From assembly GCF_032931615.1 (NCBI RefSeq), contig NZ_CP136759.1, positions 2,422,501 through 2,486,500 of the forward strand: DNA of 64,000 bases, written 5' to 3'. Each line of letters starts with the position of its first letter. Within the stretch, counting starts at the first letter, position 1. Source of the DNA: Palleronia sp. LCG004 (lineage in GTDB: Bacteria > Pseudomonadota > Alphaproteobacteria > Rhodobacterales > Rhodobacteraceae). Both the position numbers and the translations under genes were made by a program. The notes beneath the pieces were generated by a model, which ran no database searches, was not told the DNA's origin, and saw only the letters and a list, made by a program, of their open reading frames with translations. Below, one piece after another: positions 18,965-29,386 of this stretch.

Positions 18965-20327
18965 GCGCATCCTCTCCGATGACCGCACCGGTAGGGTGGA
19001 CCGCCGCATCCATGAGCGTCGCATGGATGTCCTCGGCCGCGTCGCGACCCTCGGCCACGGCGACAACGGTCAGATCGTCGCCGCCGGTGCAATCGCCCCC
19101 GGCCCAGACCCCGTCGACCGAGGTGCGCCCGGCCCCCGTCACGCGGATCTTCCGACCGTCGAGTTCGAGCCCCCGATAGGTCAGGACCTGACCGATCGCC
19201 TTGAAGACCTGATCGGCCGGCAGCCGCAGCTTCTCGCCCGTTCCCCTGAGGCCAGTACCGTCATCGGCGGTGTATTCCAGCTCGATCTCCGCCGCCGCGC
19301 CGTTGCCGTGCACCGCCACGGGCTGCGCGTTGAAGATGATCCTGACGCCCTTGGAAGTGGCGAGGTTCTGCTCGAATTCCGACGCGCCCATCCGCGACTT
19401 GTCACGGCGATAGGCGATCGTCACGTTCTCGGCCCCGAGCAGCTTCGACTGCACCGCGACGTCCACCGCAGTCATGCCGCCGCCGATCACGACCACGTTG
19501 CGCCCGACGGGCAATGTCGTCAGGTCGTCGGCCTGGCGCAGCGCCGCGATGAAGCCCACCGCATCCATCACCCCGTCACGATCGGCCCCCTCCGCATCGA
19601 GATCGTTGACCCCGCCGAGGCCCACGCCCAGGAACACCGCGTCGTAATCGCGCCGTAGATCCCCGAGGTCGAGATTCGTTCCCAGCGCCGAGTTGGGCCG
19701 AAGCTCGATCCCGCCGATCCCGCACAGCCACTCGACCTCGCGCGCGGCGAAATCGTCGGTGGACTTGTAGGCGGCGATCCCGAATTCGTTGAGCCCGCCG
19801 GGCTTGTCCTTGGCGTCGTGCAGCACGACGTCGTGGCCCCGCATGGCGAGCCTGTGCGCACAGGCAAGACCCGCAGGCCCCGCGCCCACCACGGCGACGC
19901 GCTTGCCCGTCGCCTCCGCCCGGCGGAACGGATGGCCCTGTCGCGCCATCAGGCTGTCGGTCGCGTGGCGCTGCAGGCGTCCGATCTCGACCGGCTTGCC
20001 CTCGGCCGCCTCGCGCACGCAGGCCCCCTCGCAGAGATCCTCGGTCGGGCAGACCCGCGCGCACATGCCGCCCAGAATGTTCTGATCCATGATCGTCTGC
20101 CCCGCCGCTTCCGGCTGGCCGGTCGCGATCTGCCGGATGAAAAGGGGGATGTCGATCTCGGTCGGACAGGCCGTGACGCAGGGCGCGTCATAGCAGAAAT
20201 AGCAGCGATCGGCCGCGACCGCCGCCTCGTGCGGATCGAGCGGCCTGTGAAGATCGGCGAAGTTCTCGGCGATCTCGTCCCGGCCCAGACGGCCGGCCAC
20301 GATACCCGGGGTCATGGAATCTGGCAT
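18957..20327 (-). CDS. preT: NAD(P)H-oxidising subunit of dihydropyrimidine dehydrogenase, PreT
   Basis: The 456-residue flavoprotein resembles the glutamate synthase small subunit and feeds electrons to PreA. The N-terminal half holds cysteine motifs for Fe-S clusters (CYFCYDAPCVTACP and CARVCPTEDLCEGAC). A first dinucleotide fold follows at VAVVGAGPAGLACAH, and a second at VVVIGGGMTAVDVA. The start MPDSMTPGI has AGGAGG four bases upstream. It is the first gene of the preT-glycosylase-preA unit, with a RutR-like palindrome 50 bases before the ATG. Confidence 0.93.
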   Translation of the reverse strand: MPDSMTPGIVAGRLGRDEIAENFADLHRPLDPHEAAVAADRCYFCYDAPCVTACPTEIDIPLFIRQIATGQPEAAGQTIMDQNILGGMCARVCPTEDLCEGACVREAAEGKPVEIGRLQRHATDSLMARQGHPFRRAEATGKRVAVVGAGPAGLACAHRLAMRGHDVVLHDAKDKPGGLNEFGIAAYKSTDDFAAREVEWLCGIGGIELRPNSALGTNLDLGDLRRDYDAVFLGVGLGGVNDLDAEGADRDGVMDAVGFIAALRQADDLTTLPVGRNVVVIGGGMTAVDVAVQSKLLGAENVTIAYRRDKSRMGASEFEQNLATSKGVRIIFNAQPVAVHGNGAAAEIELEYTADDGTGLRGTGEKLRLPADQVFKAIGQVLTYRGLELDGRKIRVTGAGRTSVDGVWAGGDCTGGDDLTVVAVAEGRDAAEDIHATLMDAAVHPTGAVIGEDARA

Positions 20328-20376
20328 GGGACCTCCTGGCTCAATTCCTGCACCCGAGCTTTGCACGGAAATTTTT

Positions 20377-20392
20377 TTTATCAAACGGTAAA
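20377..20392 (-). promoter_or_regulatory. RutR-like operator before preT
   Basis: The minus strand reads TTTACCGTTTGATAAA, closely matching the site before the amidohydrolase gene and the RutR palindrome. It lies in the A/T-rich divergent region between preT and the UbiB-family gene. Confidence 0.6.
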
Positions 20393-20464
20393 TTTTGGGC
20401 GGTCCGCGAACCCTGCGACACCTGGTGTCATGGCGGGTCGCGCGGCGGCGCTATCTTGCGGCCC

Positions 20465-21781
20465 ATGTCAGACGACGACGATTTCCCCGGCCGCGCCGTG
20501 CCGAGCGCCCGTCTCGCCCGCCTCTTCGGGATGGGCCGGATGACGGGTGGCCTCGCGGGGCGCGCGCTGCGCGGCGGCGCGGGCAAACTCGCCGCCGGCC
20601 GGCGGCCCCGGATCGGCGATCTGATGATGACGCCCGCCAATGCCCGCGCCGTGACCGAGGAATTGGCCCGGATGCGCGGGGCCGCGATGAAGGTCGGCCA
20701 GCTCGTCTCGATGGAGGCCGAGGATCTCCTCCCGCCCGACCTCGCCGCGATCTTCGCCCGGCTCCAGGCCGATGCCGATCCGATGCCGCCCCGCCAGCTG
20801 CGCGAGGTCCTGACCCGCGAATGGGGCGATGGGTGGCAACGCCGCTTCGCGCGCTTCGACGTGCGCCCCGTCGCCTCCGCCTCCATCGGGCAGGTTCATC
20901 GGGCGACCACCCGCGACGGGCGCAATCTGGCGATCAAGGTGCAATATCCCGGCGTGCGCGGCAGCATCGACAGCGACATCCGCAACATCGCCGCGATCCT
21001 TCGGGTGCCGGGCCTCGTCCCGCGCCAGCTGAACCTCGCCCCCCTTCTGGAAGAGGCGCGCGCCCAGCTCCACGAAGAGGCCGATTACCTGCGCGAAGGG
21101 TCGCAGCTCGAAGCCTATGCCGACGTGATCGGCGACGATCCCCGCTTCGTCGTGCCGCGGCTGCATCCGGAGCTTTCGACCCGCGACATCCTCGCCATGG
21201 ATTACCTCGAAAGCGTCCCTCTGGGCACGCTGGCCGATGGCCCGCAAGAGGTTCGCGACGACGTGGCGGCGCGGCTGATCGACCTCGTCCTGCGCGAGCT
21301 GTTCGAATTCCGCCTGATGCAGACCGACCCCAATTTCGGCAATTACCGCCGGATGGCGGACGGGCGGATCGCGCTGCTCGATTTCGGGGCGACGCAGGTC
21401 ATCCCGGACCGGTTGTCACGCGATTTCCATGCGCTCATGCAGGCGGGCCTCTCCTCCGACCGCGAGGCGTCGCGCGCCGCGGCGATCAGGGTGGGCCTCT
21501 TCGACGATCCGGTGGCCGAGGGACATCGCGAGACGATCCTCGACATGTTCGCGATGACGATGGCCCCGATGCTGCAGGACGGCCCTTTCGATTTCGGGCA
21601 AAGCGACCTCATGGCGCGGATGCGTCTCAAGGGGGCCGAGATCGGGGAGGAGCGCGATTTCTGGCACGTGCCGCCGACCGAGACGCTGTTCGTCCAGCGC
21701 AAGGTCGTGGGAACCTACCTTCTCGCCACGCGGCTCAAGGCGCGCGTCGATCTCAAGGCGATCGCGGCGCGCTACCGCTGA
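20465..21781 (+). CDS. ABC1/UbiB/COQ8-family atypical kinase
   Basis: The 438-residue protein belongs to the ABC1 family of kinase-like ATPases linked to ubiquinone biosynthesis. It has the family-specific KxGQ motif in AMKVGQLVSMEAED near residue 77, the Ala-rich loop ASASIGQVHRA, the ATP-site lysine in LAIKVQYPG, and the metal-binding LLDFGATQ. No transmembrane helix is evident, unlike UbiB. This shorter form is usually a UbiB paralogue of unknown specificity. It starts at ATG 20465 and runs divergent from preT. Confidence 0.85.
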   Translation: MSDDDDFPGRAVPSARLARLFGMGRMTGGLAGRALRGGAGKLAAGRRPRIGDLMMTPANARAVTEELARMRGAAMKVGQLVSMEAEDLLPPDLAAIFARLQADADPMPPRQLREVLTREWGDGWQRRFARFDVRPVASASIGQVHRATTRDGRNLAIKVQYPGVRGSIDSDIRNIAAILRVPGLVPRQLNLAPLLEEARAQLHEEADYLREGSQLEAYADVIGDDPRFVVPRLHPELSTRDILAMDYLESVPLGTLADGPQEVRDDVAARLIDLVLRELFEFRLMQTDPNFGNYRRMADGRIALLDFGATQVIPDRLSRDFHALMQAGLSSDREASRAAAIRVGLFDDPVAEGHRETILDMFAMTMAPMLQDGPFDFGQSDLMARMRLKGAEIGEERDFWHVPPTETLFVQRKVVGTYLLATRLKARVDLKAIAARYR

Positions 21782-21784
21782 CGG

Positions 21785-21811
21785 AAAAAGGGCCCGGATC
21801 TCTCCGGGCCC
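21785..21811. terminator. terminator between ABC1 gene and aldehyde oxidoreductase genes
   Basis: GGGCCCGGA (21790-21798) and TCCGGGCCC (21803-21811) form a nine-pair stem with loop TCTC. On the minus strand it is followed by CTTTTTCC, so it mainly terminates the oxidoreductase operon. It sits between convergent genes and may act in both directions. Confidence 0.85.
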
Positions 21812-21818
21812 TCCTGTC

Positions 21819-24002
21819 TCAATCCAGATACGGAAAGATCTTGTCCGGCGTCGCGGGGTAGTCGTAGACCCTCACGCCGCAGGCATTGTAGATCGCGTTG
21901 GTGACCGCGGCACCGGCCCCCGAGAGGCCCAGCTCGCCGATGCCCTTGATCTGCATCGGGTTCGCCTGGTCGTCGCGCTCTTCCACGAAATGCACCTCGA
22001 GGTCCGGCACGTCGAGATTGACCGGCACGTGGTACTCGGCAAGGTCGTTGTTGACGATGTGACCCGTGCGGGGATCGTGCTGGATCTCCTCGGTCAGCGC
22101 GCCGCCGATGCCCCAGATCTGGCCGCCCCAGACCTGGCTGCGCGCGGTCTGCGCGTTGAGGATCCGGCCTGCCGACATGGCGGCCAGCATCCGGCGCACG
22201 CGCACCTCGCCCGTCACCTTGTTGACCGCGACCTCCGCGAAATGCGCTCCGAAGCCCGACTGCTCGAAATCGTTCGAGGTCGATCCGGGCTCGATATGCC
22301 CCTCTTCGGTGATGGGTCCGTCCATCAGCTCGGCCAGCGGCCGGCGATTGTTGGCCCCCGTCGCCACGCCGTCCTGAAGGCGCAGCTCCTCGGGCGAACA
22401 GCCCAGCCGCTCGGCCAGCTTCTTGCGGATGCCCTTCGCACCCAGGAAGACCGACGAGCCGGCCGATGCCGCACCCCAAGATCCACCCGAGCCCGACGCC
22501 TCTGGCAGCTCGGTATCGCCGAGCTCGACCGTGACCTTGCTCGGGTCGATCCCCAGCATCTCGGCCGCGATCTGGCCGAGAATGGCATAGGTGCCGGTTC
22601 CGATATCGGTCATGTCCGTCTGGACAAGCGCCGTGCCGTCGGGGTTCAGCGTGACGTTGGCGCGGCTCTCCATCAGAACGTTGCTGCGCGCGGCCGAGCC
22701 GACGCCCATACCCACATACCATTCACCCTCGAGCCGCTCCTTGGTGCCCTTGCGCTCGGACCAGCCGAACATCTCGGCCCCCTCGCTCAGACATTGCGCG
22801 AGCGCGTTCGAGGAAAACGGCAGACCGCTTTCCGGCGATTTTTCGGGCACGTTGCGGATGCGGAACTCGACCGGGTCGATGCCCGCCGCCTCAGCAAGCT
22901 CGTCCATCGCGTTCTCGAGCGCGAGCTGCCCCACGGCCTCGCCCGGCGCGCGTACGGCCCCGGAGGCAGAGCGGTTGAGCCGCGCGATGTGCTGGCCATA
23001 CCGGCGGTTCTCGCCGCCATAAAGGAAATGCGTCGCCACATCGACAGGCTCGGCCATCGATTCGCCCGGCAGGTTGGTTTGCCAGTTCTCGTGACCGATC
23101 CCGGTAAGCTTGCCGTCCGCATCGCAGGCAAGCCGCACGCGCTGCTTCGTCTCGGTCCTGAGCGTGATCATCTCGAAGACGTTGTTGCGGTGCAGGACCA
23201 CGCGGACCGGCCGCCCGAGTTTCTTCGCCGCGACCGCGGCCGCCACGCATTCGGGCGAGATCCCGAGCTTCGATCCGAACCCGCCGCCGACATATGGCGA
23301 CAGGATGCGGACGTTCTTGGCGTCGATCCCGAGCGAATCCGCCAGCTCGTTGCGGTTGAAGCCAAGCATCTGCAGCGAACCGCGCAGCGTGACCTTGTCA
23401 CCGTCCCAGTCGGCGACGGCCGCATGAGGCTCCATCGCCGCGGAATTGTGCGGCTTGGTGGTATAGGTCGAATCGATGCTGAACGCGGCATCCGACATCG
23501 CCTTGTCGAGATCACCGATATCGACCGGATCGTCGTCGTCCTCGAACTCCGACGCATCGTCCATCACCGTCTTCGCGCCGTCCTCGGCCGTGTAGGTCAC
23601 CTTGAGAGATTGCGCGATGTCGCGCGCCTGCTCGAAGGTTTCGGCCACGGCGACCGCGATGGGCTGGCCGAGGTAATGCACCTCGCCTTCGGGCTGAACG
23701 GGGTTCGTGCCCATCGTGCCCTGCGCCGAGTTGCGCACCATCCGGTCGGTATAGATGCCGAGGAACCCGGGCATGTCCCTGACCGACGCCTCGTCGATCT
23801 TGCATTTGCCCTTGGTGATCGCGGCCCGCACCATCACCCCTTCGGCGAGGTCGGGTGCACTCCACTCGGCCGCGTAACGCGCGGTACCCGAGACCTTCAG
23901 CGGACCCTCGGGACGCGTCATGGGCTTGTGGATCGCGCCCTGTCCGGTCTCGTCCAGCATGCGCGGCTGGACATTGTCCATCTTGAGATGTTCGGTCATC
24001 AC
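21819..24002 (-). CDS. paoC: Molybdenum hydroxylase large subunit, PaoC-like aldehyde oxidoreductase
   Basis: The 727-residue subunit holds the molybdopterin cofactor of a xanthine-oxidase-family enzyme. It shows the GGGFGSKLG cofactor motif, [14 protein letters not shown], and the active-site Glu in GIGELG (Glu690). It resembles PaoC (YagR) of the E. coli aldehyde oxidoreductase, which oxidises aromatic and other aldehydes. Its start overlaps the paoB stop by four bases. No XdhC/PaoD-type chaperone gene is adjacent. The exact substrate is not predictable. Confidence 0.85.
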   Translation of the reverse strand: MMTEHLKMDNVQPRMLDETGQGAIHKPMTRPEGPLKVSGTARYAAEWSAPDLAEGVMVRAAITKGKCKIDEASVRDMPGFLGIYTDRMVRNSAQGTMGTNPVQPEGEVHYLGQPIAVAVAETFEQARDIAQSLKVTYTAEDGAKTVMDDASEFEDDDDPVDIGDLDKAMSDAAFSIDSTYTTKPHNSAAMEPHAAVADWDGDKVTLRGSLQMLGFNRNELADSLGIDAKNVRILSPYVGGGFGSKLGISPECVAAAVAAKKLGRPVRVVLHRNNVFEMITLRTETKQRVRLACDADGKLTGIGHENWQTNLPGESMAEPVDVATHFLYGGENRRYGQHIARLNRSASGAVRAPGEAVGQLALENAMDELAEAAGIDPVEFRIRNVPEKSPESGLPFSSNALAQCLSEGAEMFGWSERKGTKERLEGEWYVGMGVGSAARSNVLMESRANVTLNPDGTALVQTDMTDIGTGTYAILGQIAAEMLGIDPSKVTVELGDTELPEASGSGGSWGAASAGSSVFLGAKGIRKKLAERLGCSPEELRLQDGVATGANNRRPLAELMDGPITEEGHIEPGSTSNDFEQSGFGAHFAEVAVNKVTGEVRVRRMLAAMSAGRILNAQTARSQVWGGQIWGIGGALTEEIQHDPRTGHIVNNDLAEYHVPVNLDVPDLEVHFVEERDDQANPMQIKGIGELGLSGAGAAVTNAIYNACGVRVYDYPATPDKIFPYLD

Positions 24003-24967
24003 GAAGCTCCCGTCAGTTCGCCCAGCACCGCCTTCAACGTGCGACGCGCGAGCGGTATCTTGAAATCGTTGTCGCCATGGCCCTTCGCATCGGCCAGCAG
24101 CACGTCGGCCGCCTTGTCGAAAAGCGCCTCGGACGGGGCTTCGCCCACCAGCACCTCCTCCACGGCCGTGTCGCGCCAGGGACGCGGCGCGAGCCCGCCG
24201 AAGGCCAGCGCGGCCTCGGTGATCTTGCCGCCCTGCGTCTCGACGATGCCTGCCACGGAAACCAGCGCGAAGGCATAGGACGATCTGTCACGCACCTTGC
24301 GATAGGTCTGACGCCCCTTCGGGGCCGTCGGCAGATGCACGGCGGTGATCAGGTCGCCGGGATTCAGGACCGTCTCGACCGACGGATCGTCGCCCGGCAG
24401 CACGTAGAACTCGTCCATGGTCAGAAGCTCGGTGCCACGATCGACCGAGTCGATCTCGATCCGCGCATCGAGCGCGCGCATGGCGACCGCCATGTCGGAC
24501 GGGTGCGTCGCGATGCACTTGTCGGATGCCCCCAGCACGGCGAGGATGCGGTTGGCCCCCTCCATCGCCTGGCAGCCCAACCCCGGCTCGCGCTTGTTGC
24601 AGGCCTGCGTGGTGTCGTAGAAATACGGGCACCGCGTGCGCTGCATCAGGTTGCCGCCCGTGGTGGCCTTGTTCCTCAGCTGGCCCGTCGCGCCGGCAAG
24701 CAGCGCGCGGCTCAGGACGGGATAGTCGCGCCTGACGCTCTCATGCGCGGCAAGCTCGGAATTGGTCACGAGCGCGCCGATCCTCAGGGAGTTCTCGGCC
24801 TGCTCCACCTCGGTCATGTCGAGACGCGTGACATCGACGAGGGTCGACGGTGTCTCGATCTGGTGTTTCATCAGGTCGAGCAGGTTGGTCCCGCCCGCGA
24901 TGATCCTGCCACCGGCTTCCTTGACGCCGGCCGCATCGCTTGCGCGGACATAATCGAACGGTTTCAT
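23999..24967 (-). CDS. paoB: Molybdenum hydroxylase FAD-binding subunit, PaoB-like
   Basis: The 322-residue protein is the FAD-binding subunit. The FAD site is [13 protein letters not shown] near residue 23. An insertion [15 protein letters not shown] ending in GLGC supplies cysteines for the extra [4Fe-4S] cluster known in the PaoB and 4-hydroxybenzoyl-CoA reductase groups; this supports the PaoABC assignment over ordinary xanthine dehydrogenase. It overlaps paoA upstream and paoC downstream by four bases each. Confidence 0.88.
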   Translation of the reverse strand: MKPFDYVRASDAAGVKEAGGRIIAGGTNLLDLMKHQIETPSTLVDVTRLDMTEVEQAENSLRIGALVTNSELAAHESVRRDYPVLSRALLAGATGQLRNKATTGGNLMQRTRCPYFYDTTQACNKREPGLGCQAMEGANRILAVLGASDKCIATHPSDMAVAMRALDARIEIDSVDRGTELLTMDEFYVLPGDDPSVETVLNPGDLITAVHLPTAPKGRQTYRKVRDRSSYAFALVSVAGIVETQGGKITEAALAFGGLAPRPWRDTAVEEVLVGEAPSEALFDKAADVLLADAKGHGDNDFKIPLARRTLKAVLGELTGAS

Positions 24968-25494
24968 TCGGCGGCCTCCGTTCCGGTGTTGCGTTCCTCG
25001 GGCGCGGCTTCCTCGATCGCCGCGCAGATGCCCGGATAGGCCGAGCAGCGGCAAAGGTTCCCGCTCATCCGTTCGCGGATCTCGGTGCGACTGAAATCGG
25101 GAACGGCGGTCAGGTCGTCTGACACGTTCGACGGCCATCCGAGGTCGAACTCGGCCATCATGCCCTTGGCCGACATGATCTGGCCGGGCGTGCAGTACCC
25201 GCACTGATAGCCGTCGTTCTGGACGAAGGCGCGCTGCAGCGGCGACAGCGATCCGGGCTGTCCCACCCCTTCGATCGTCAGGATCTCGTCGCCCTCGTGC
25301 ATCACGGCAAGCGTGAGGCAGGCGTTGATCCGGCGTCCGTTCAGAAGGATGGTGCAGGCCCCGCACTGACCGTGGTCGCAGCCTTTCTTGGACCCCGTCA
25401 GTTCGAGATGGTTGCGAAGCGCATCGAGAAGTGTGGTGCGCGGATCGATGTCGAGGTCGCGATCCTCGCCATTCACGTTCAGCGTTAATTTCAT
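24964..25494 (-). CDS. paoA: Molybdenum hydroxylase [2Fe-2S] subunit, PaoA-like
   Basis: The 176-residue subunit carries two [2Fe-2S] clusters. The N-terminal plant-ferredoxin-like site is [22 protein letters not shown], and the C-terminal four-helix site is QCGYCTPGQ with [10 protein letters not shown]. Unlike E. coli PaoA, it has no twin-arginine signal peptide: the protein begins directly with [13 protein letters not shown]. The complex is therefore probably cytoplasmic here. AAGGAA precedes the ATG by about six bases. Confidence 0.9.
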   Translation of the reverse strand: MKLTLNVNGEDRDLDIDPRTTLLDALRNHLELTGSKKGCDHGQCGACTILLNGRRINACLTLAVMHEGDEILTIEGVGQPGSLSPLQRAFVQNDGYQCGYCTPGQIMSAKGMMAEFDLGWPSNVSDDLTAVPDFSRTEIRERMSGNLCRCSAYPGICAAIEEAAPEERNTGTEAAE

Positions 25495-25622
25495 GACGAT
25501 TCCTTCGTCTTAGGATATTCCAGACGCCCGCCCTGACCGGATCGTCCCCGGTCGCGGGCGCGCTTGCACGGGTCCGCTCGGTCCCGCAGGCACATGATGA
25601 CATTCGTAGCGCGGGACCGCAT
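25491..25622 (-). CDS. possible 43-residue leader ORF coupled to paoA
   Basis: An ATG preceded by GGAGGAGGGG eight bases upstream opens a 43-codon frame whose stop overlaps the paoA start as ATGA. The product is Arg-rich, with [20 protein letters not shown] at its start and EYPKTKESS at its end, and resembles no family I know. A ribosome-binding site this strong followed by exact overlap suggests translational coupling, but chance cannot be excluded in G/C-rich DNA. The frame can be extended upstream to 80 codons. Confidence 0.3.
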   Translation of the reverse strand: MRSRATNVIMCLRDRADPCKRARDRGRSGQGGRLEYPKTKESS

Positions 25623-25749
25623 GCGGGCCACCCCTCCTCCGTCTGTCGATGATGCCAGGCTCGGGACCGTGCACGAGATCTGAACGCACCGCACGCCGTT
25701 TCGGTCCCACCTTCGGGAACATCCGTTCCGCATCGACCGCCCCGACGGG

Positions 25750-28700
25750 TCAGGCGACCATCGCCTCGGCCTTCTTCAGATCCACGCTGACAAGCTGCGA
25801 GACGCCCTGCTCGCCCATCGTCACGCCGAAAAGCCGGTCCATCCGCGCCATCGTCACGGCATGATGGGTGATGATGAGGAACCGCGTCTCGGTCTGGCGG
25901 CACATCTCGTCGAGCATGTCGCAGAACCGCGTGACGTTCGCGTCGTCGAGCGGCGCGTCCACCTCGTCGAGCACGCAGATCGGCGCGGGATTGGCGAGGA
26001 AGACCGCAAAAATCAGCGCCATCGCCGTCAAGGTCTGCTCTCCCCCGCTCAGAAGGCTCAGCGTGCTCAGCCGCTTGCCCGGCGGCGAGCACAGGATCTC
26101 GAGCCCAGCATCGAGCGGATCGTCCGATTCCACCAGCTCCAGCCGCGCCTCTCCGCCTCCGAAAAGGTGCTTGAAAAGCATGCCAAAATTCTCGTTCACA
26201 CGCTCGAACGCGGCCAGAAGACGCTCGCGGCCCTCGCGGTTCAGCCCGGCGATCCCGCGCCGCAGCTCGGCGATCGCGCCTTCGAGATCGGCCTTCTCGG
26301 CGACAAGCCCGGAATGCTCGCCCTCGATCTCGCTCGCATCCTCCTCGGCACGCAGGTTGACCGCGCCCATCGCGTCGCGTTGTTGGCGCAGCCGGGCGAT
26401 CTCGGCCTCGATCTCGTTGGCCGGCGGCATCTTCTCGGGATCGGCCCCCAACCCTTCGAGCAATTGCGCGGGCGTCGTGTCGAGCGCCTCCTCGATCCGG
26501 TGCGCGGCGGCCTCGGCGGCCTCGCCTGCGGCATCGCGTCGCGCGCCCGCGCTCGCCCGCGCCTCGCGCGCCTCTCCGGCCGCGCGCTCGGTGTCGCGTT
26601 CGGCGCGTGCGGCCTCCGTCAGCGCGCTCTCGGCGGCACTCAGCGCCTCGGCCGCCTTGACGCGGCGCGCCTCCGCGCCGCTCGCATCGCGGTCGAGCGT
26701 TTCGCGGCGGGCCTTCAGCTCGGCGGGGCGGCTCCGCGCGGCGGCAAGCTCGGTCTCGGTCGCCTCGCGGCGGCGCGCCAGATCCGCGAGCCGGCTGTCG
26801 GCATTGCCGAGCCGCCCGCGCCAGCCCGCCAGCTCCTTCTCGATGGCCGTCTGCCGCCGCTCCCGCGCCGCGATCTCGCGATCGAGCTCGTCATGAGCCG
26901 AGCGTTTCGACAGCATCGCGATCCGCGCGGCCTCGACCGCGATCTTCAGATCCTCGACCCGCGCCCGCAGCGCATCCAGATCGTCGAGCCCGTCGCGCTG
27001 CGCCTCGGCCTCGGCCATCGCCTTGCGGGCGGCCCCGGCCTCCTCGTCGTGGCGCGCGACGGCGAGGCGCGCGGATTCGAGCTTGCCGTCGGCGATGTTG
27101 CGATCGGCCTCGGCCCGGCTCAGATCGCGCCCCAGCGCCGCGACCGACGCATCGGCCGCGCGCCGCGCCTCGCGCGCATCGGCCTCGGCGCGGGATTGCG
27201 CCTTGGCCTCGACCCCGATCGCCTCATGCGCGTCCCGCGCCTCGCTCGCGCGGGCCTCGAGCCCGGCCAGATCGGCGCGCAGGGCCTCCAGCCGATTGAC
27301 CTGCTGCAATCTCAGCGCCTCGGCCGACGGCGCGTCGGCCGCCCGCGCGCAAAGCCCGTCCCAGCGCCAGAGGTCGCCCTCGCGGCTGACGAGCCTCTGT
27401 CCCGGCTTCAGATCCGCCTGCAGCCGCGCCCCATCCCCGGCCTCGACGATGCCCACCTGCGCCAGACGCCGCGCGAGCAGATCCGGCATCTTCACCTGCG
27501 CGGCGAGCGGCCCAACACCGGCCGGAAGCGCCTGCGGTTCGTCGTAATCGGGCAGCGTCCGCCAGCCCGATCCCTCCTCCGAGACCCGCGCGCGCAGATC
27601 GTCGGCCAGCGCCGCGCCCAGCGCGGCCTCGTATCCCGGCGCGACGCTCAGCGCATCGACGAGCTGGTCGCCCGCATCGTCGCCGCGCGCCACCAGCTTT
27701 TCGAGCGCCGCGGCCTCGGCCCGGATCGCGCCGAGTTCGCCCTCGATCTCGGACCGCGCGGCGCGGGCCTCGGCCTCGCGCGACTGGATTTCGGCACGGC
27801 TCGCCTCGACCCCGGCAAGCGCGGCCTCGGCCGCCTCTGCCCTGGCCTGTGCGTCGCCCTGCGCGCCCTCGGCGACCTCCTGCGCGGCACCGGCGCGGGA
27901 GAGCGCGGCCTCGGCCTCCTCCACGGCGGTGCGCGCTTTGGAGGCGGCGGCCTCGGCGCGGTCGCGGTTGGTGCGGCCCTCGGCCACCAGCCGCTCGGCC
28001 GATTGGTGCCGCGCGGCGAGGCGGGCGACCTCTTCGGTCATGCGCCCGAGATCCCCTTCCCGATCGGCGAGGATGCGGGCGGCCGTCTCGGCCTCCCCTT
28101 CGGCCTCGGAAAGCGCATCGGCGGCGCCCTCGCCCGCCTGGGTCAGCTCGGCGGCCTCGGCCATGAGCCTGTCGATGCTCTCGCCCGCATCGGCGTTGAG
28201 CGCCTCTTCCCGCGCACCGTCGCGGGCGATCTGTTCGAGCCGGGCCTCGAGCGTCTCGATGGCGCGCTCCGCGCGGGTCGCCTCCTCGTCGAGCGTCGCA
28301 CGCTCGACCTGCAGCCGCTGGAGGATCGCGGCGGCGATGGAATCCTCCTCGCGGAGGGGCGGCAGCGCGATCTCGGCCGCCTCGCGGGCCTCGACGGCCT
28401 GCCGTGCGGCGCGTTCGGCCTCGCCCGCTCGGGCGACACGGTCTTCCATCTCGGCGACGGCAACCGCGCGGGCGGTGTCGGCCTCGCGCCAGCGGCGATA
28501 GAGCAAGAGCCCCTCGGCCTCGCGCAGGCGCGCGCCGATCTCGCGGTAGCGCGCCGCCTGCTTCGCCTGGCGGGCGAGCTGCGAGAGCTGCTGGGCCATC
28601 TGGTCGATCACGTCGTCAAGCCGCGCGAGGTTCGCCTCGGCCCCCTTGAGCTTGAGCTCGGCCTCGTGGCGACGCTGATAGAGCCCCGAAATGCCCGCCG

Positions 28701-29199
28701 CCTCCTCGAGGACGCGGCGGCGGGATTTGGGCTTGGCGTTGATGAGTTCGGAAATCTGACCCTGCCGGACGAGGGCCGGAGATTGCGAGCCGGTCGAGGC
28801 ATCGGCGAAGAGCATCTGCACGTCGCGCGCCCGGACGTCGCGGCCCGCCGCCTTGAAGGCCGAGCCCGCATCGCGGGTGATCCGGCGGATGATCTCGATC
28901 TGGTCGGTATCGTTGAAGGCCGCCGGGGCCAGACGCTCGGAATTGTCGATATGGATCGCGACCTCGGCGAAATTGCGCGCCGACCGGCTCGACGTGCCGG
29001 CGAAGATCACGTCCTCCATCCCGCCGCCGCGCATGGCGGTCGGGCGGTTTTCGCCCATCACCCAGCGCAACGCCTCGAGCAGGTTGGACTTGCCGCAGCC
29101 ATTCGGCCCGACCACACCGGTCAGCCCGTCATGGATGACCAGGTCGGTCGGGTCCACGAAAGACTTGAAGCCGTTGAGCCTGAGCTTCGTGAATCGCAT
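25750..29199 (-). CDS. smc: Chromosome segregation protein SMC
   Basis: The 1149-residue ATPase is the core of the SMC-ScpAB condensin that compacts and segregates replicated chromosomes. The N-terminal head has Walker [10 protein letters not shown] near residue 32 and the R-loop region. Two long Ala/Glu/Arg-rich coiled coils flank a hinge at about residues 500-650. The C-terminal head has signature [13 protein letters not shown] and Walker [15 protein letters not shown]. The start [14 protein letters not shown] is the family standard; an upstream in-frame ATG adds eight unlikely residues. The coiled-coil region creates long false frames on the other strand. Confidence 0.96.
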   Translation of the reverse strand: MRFTKLRLNGFKSFVDPTDLVIHDGLTGVVGPNGCGKSNLLEALRWVMGENRPTAMRGGGMEDVIFAGTSSRSARNFAEVAIHIDNSERLAPAAFNDTDQIEIIRRITRDAGSAFKAAGRDVRARDVQMLFADASTGSQSPALVRQGQISELINAKPKSRRRVLEEAAGISGLYQRRHEAELKLKGAEANLARLDDVIDQMAQQLSQLARQAKQAARYREIGARLREAEGLLLYRRWREADTARAVAVAEMEDRVARAGEAERAARQAVEAREAAEIALPPLREEDSIAAAILQRLQVERATLDEEATRAERAIETLEARLEQIARDGAREEALNADAGESIDRLMAEAAELTQAGEGAADALSEAEGEAETAARILADREGDLGRMTEEVARLAARHQSAERLVAEGRTNRDRAEAAASKARTAVEEAEAALSRAGAAQEVAEGAQGDAQARAEAAEAALAGVEASRAEIQSREAEARAARSEIEGELGAIRAEAAALEKLVARGDDAGDQLVDALSVAPGYEAALGAALADDLRARVSEEGSGWRTLPDYDEPQALPAGVGPLAAQVKMPDLLARRLAQVGIVEAGDGARLQADLKPGQRLVSREGDLWRWDGLCARAADAPSAEALRLQQVNRLEALRADLAGLEARASEARDAHEAIGVEAKAQSRAEADAREARRAADASVAALGRDLSRAEADRNIADGKLESARLAVARHDEEAGAARKAMAEAEAQRDGLDDLDALRARVEDLKIAVEAARIAMLSKRSAHDELDREIAARERRQTAIEKELAGWRGRLGNADSRLADLARRREATETELAAARSRPAELKARRETLDRDASGAEARRVKAAEALSAAESALTEAARAERDTERAAGEAREARASAGARRDAAGEAAEAAAHRIEEALDTTPAQLLEGLGADPEKMPPANEIEAEIARLRQQRDAMGAVNLRAEEDASEIEGEHSGLVAEKADLEGAIAELRRGIAGLNREGRERLLAAFERVNENFGMLFKHLFGGGEARLELVESDDPLDAGLEILCSPPGKRLSTLSLLSGGEQTLTAMALIFAVFLANPAPICVLDEVDAPLDDANVTRFCDMLDEMCRQTETRFLIITHHAVTMARMDRLFGVTMGEQGVSQLVSVDLKKAEAMVA

Positions 29200-29228
29200 G
29201 GGCGCTCCGCAGATAACTTGCACGCGTC

Positions 29229-29247
29229 AGGTTTCGCGGCGAAACCT
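29229..29247. promoter_or_regulatory. perfect palindrome upstream of smc
   Basis: AGGTTTCGC (29229-29237) and GCGAAACCT (29239-29247) flank one base, 30 bases upstream of the smc start. The GTTTCGC / GCGAAAC core is shared with the palindrome at 11918-11943. A regulator-binding site is plausible but unidentified. Confidence 0.4.
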
Positions 29248-29386
29248 CCGAAGTCAACCACACTGCGCCAGATAACGGCCCCTCGGCCTTGTTTTCCACA
29301 AGATATCGCGGGTCCCATCCGATATTGCGGTCCCCGGCGGCGGCTCGCCGAACCCGATGCGTCCGGGCCGGCAGGCCGCCGGGGGA

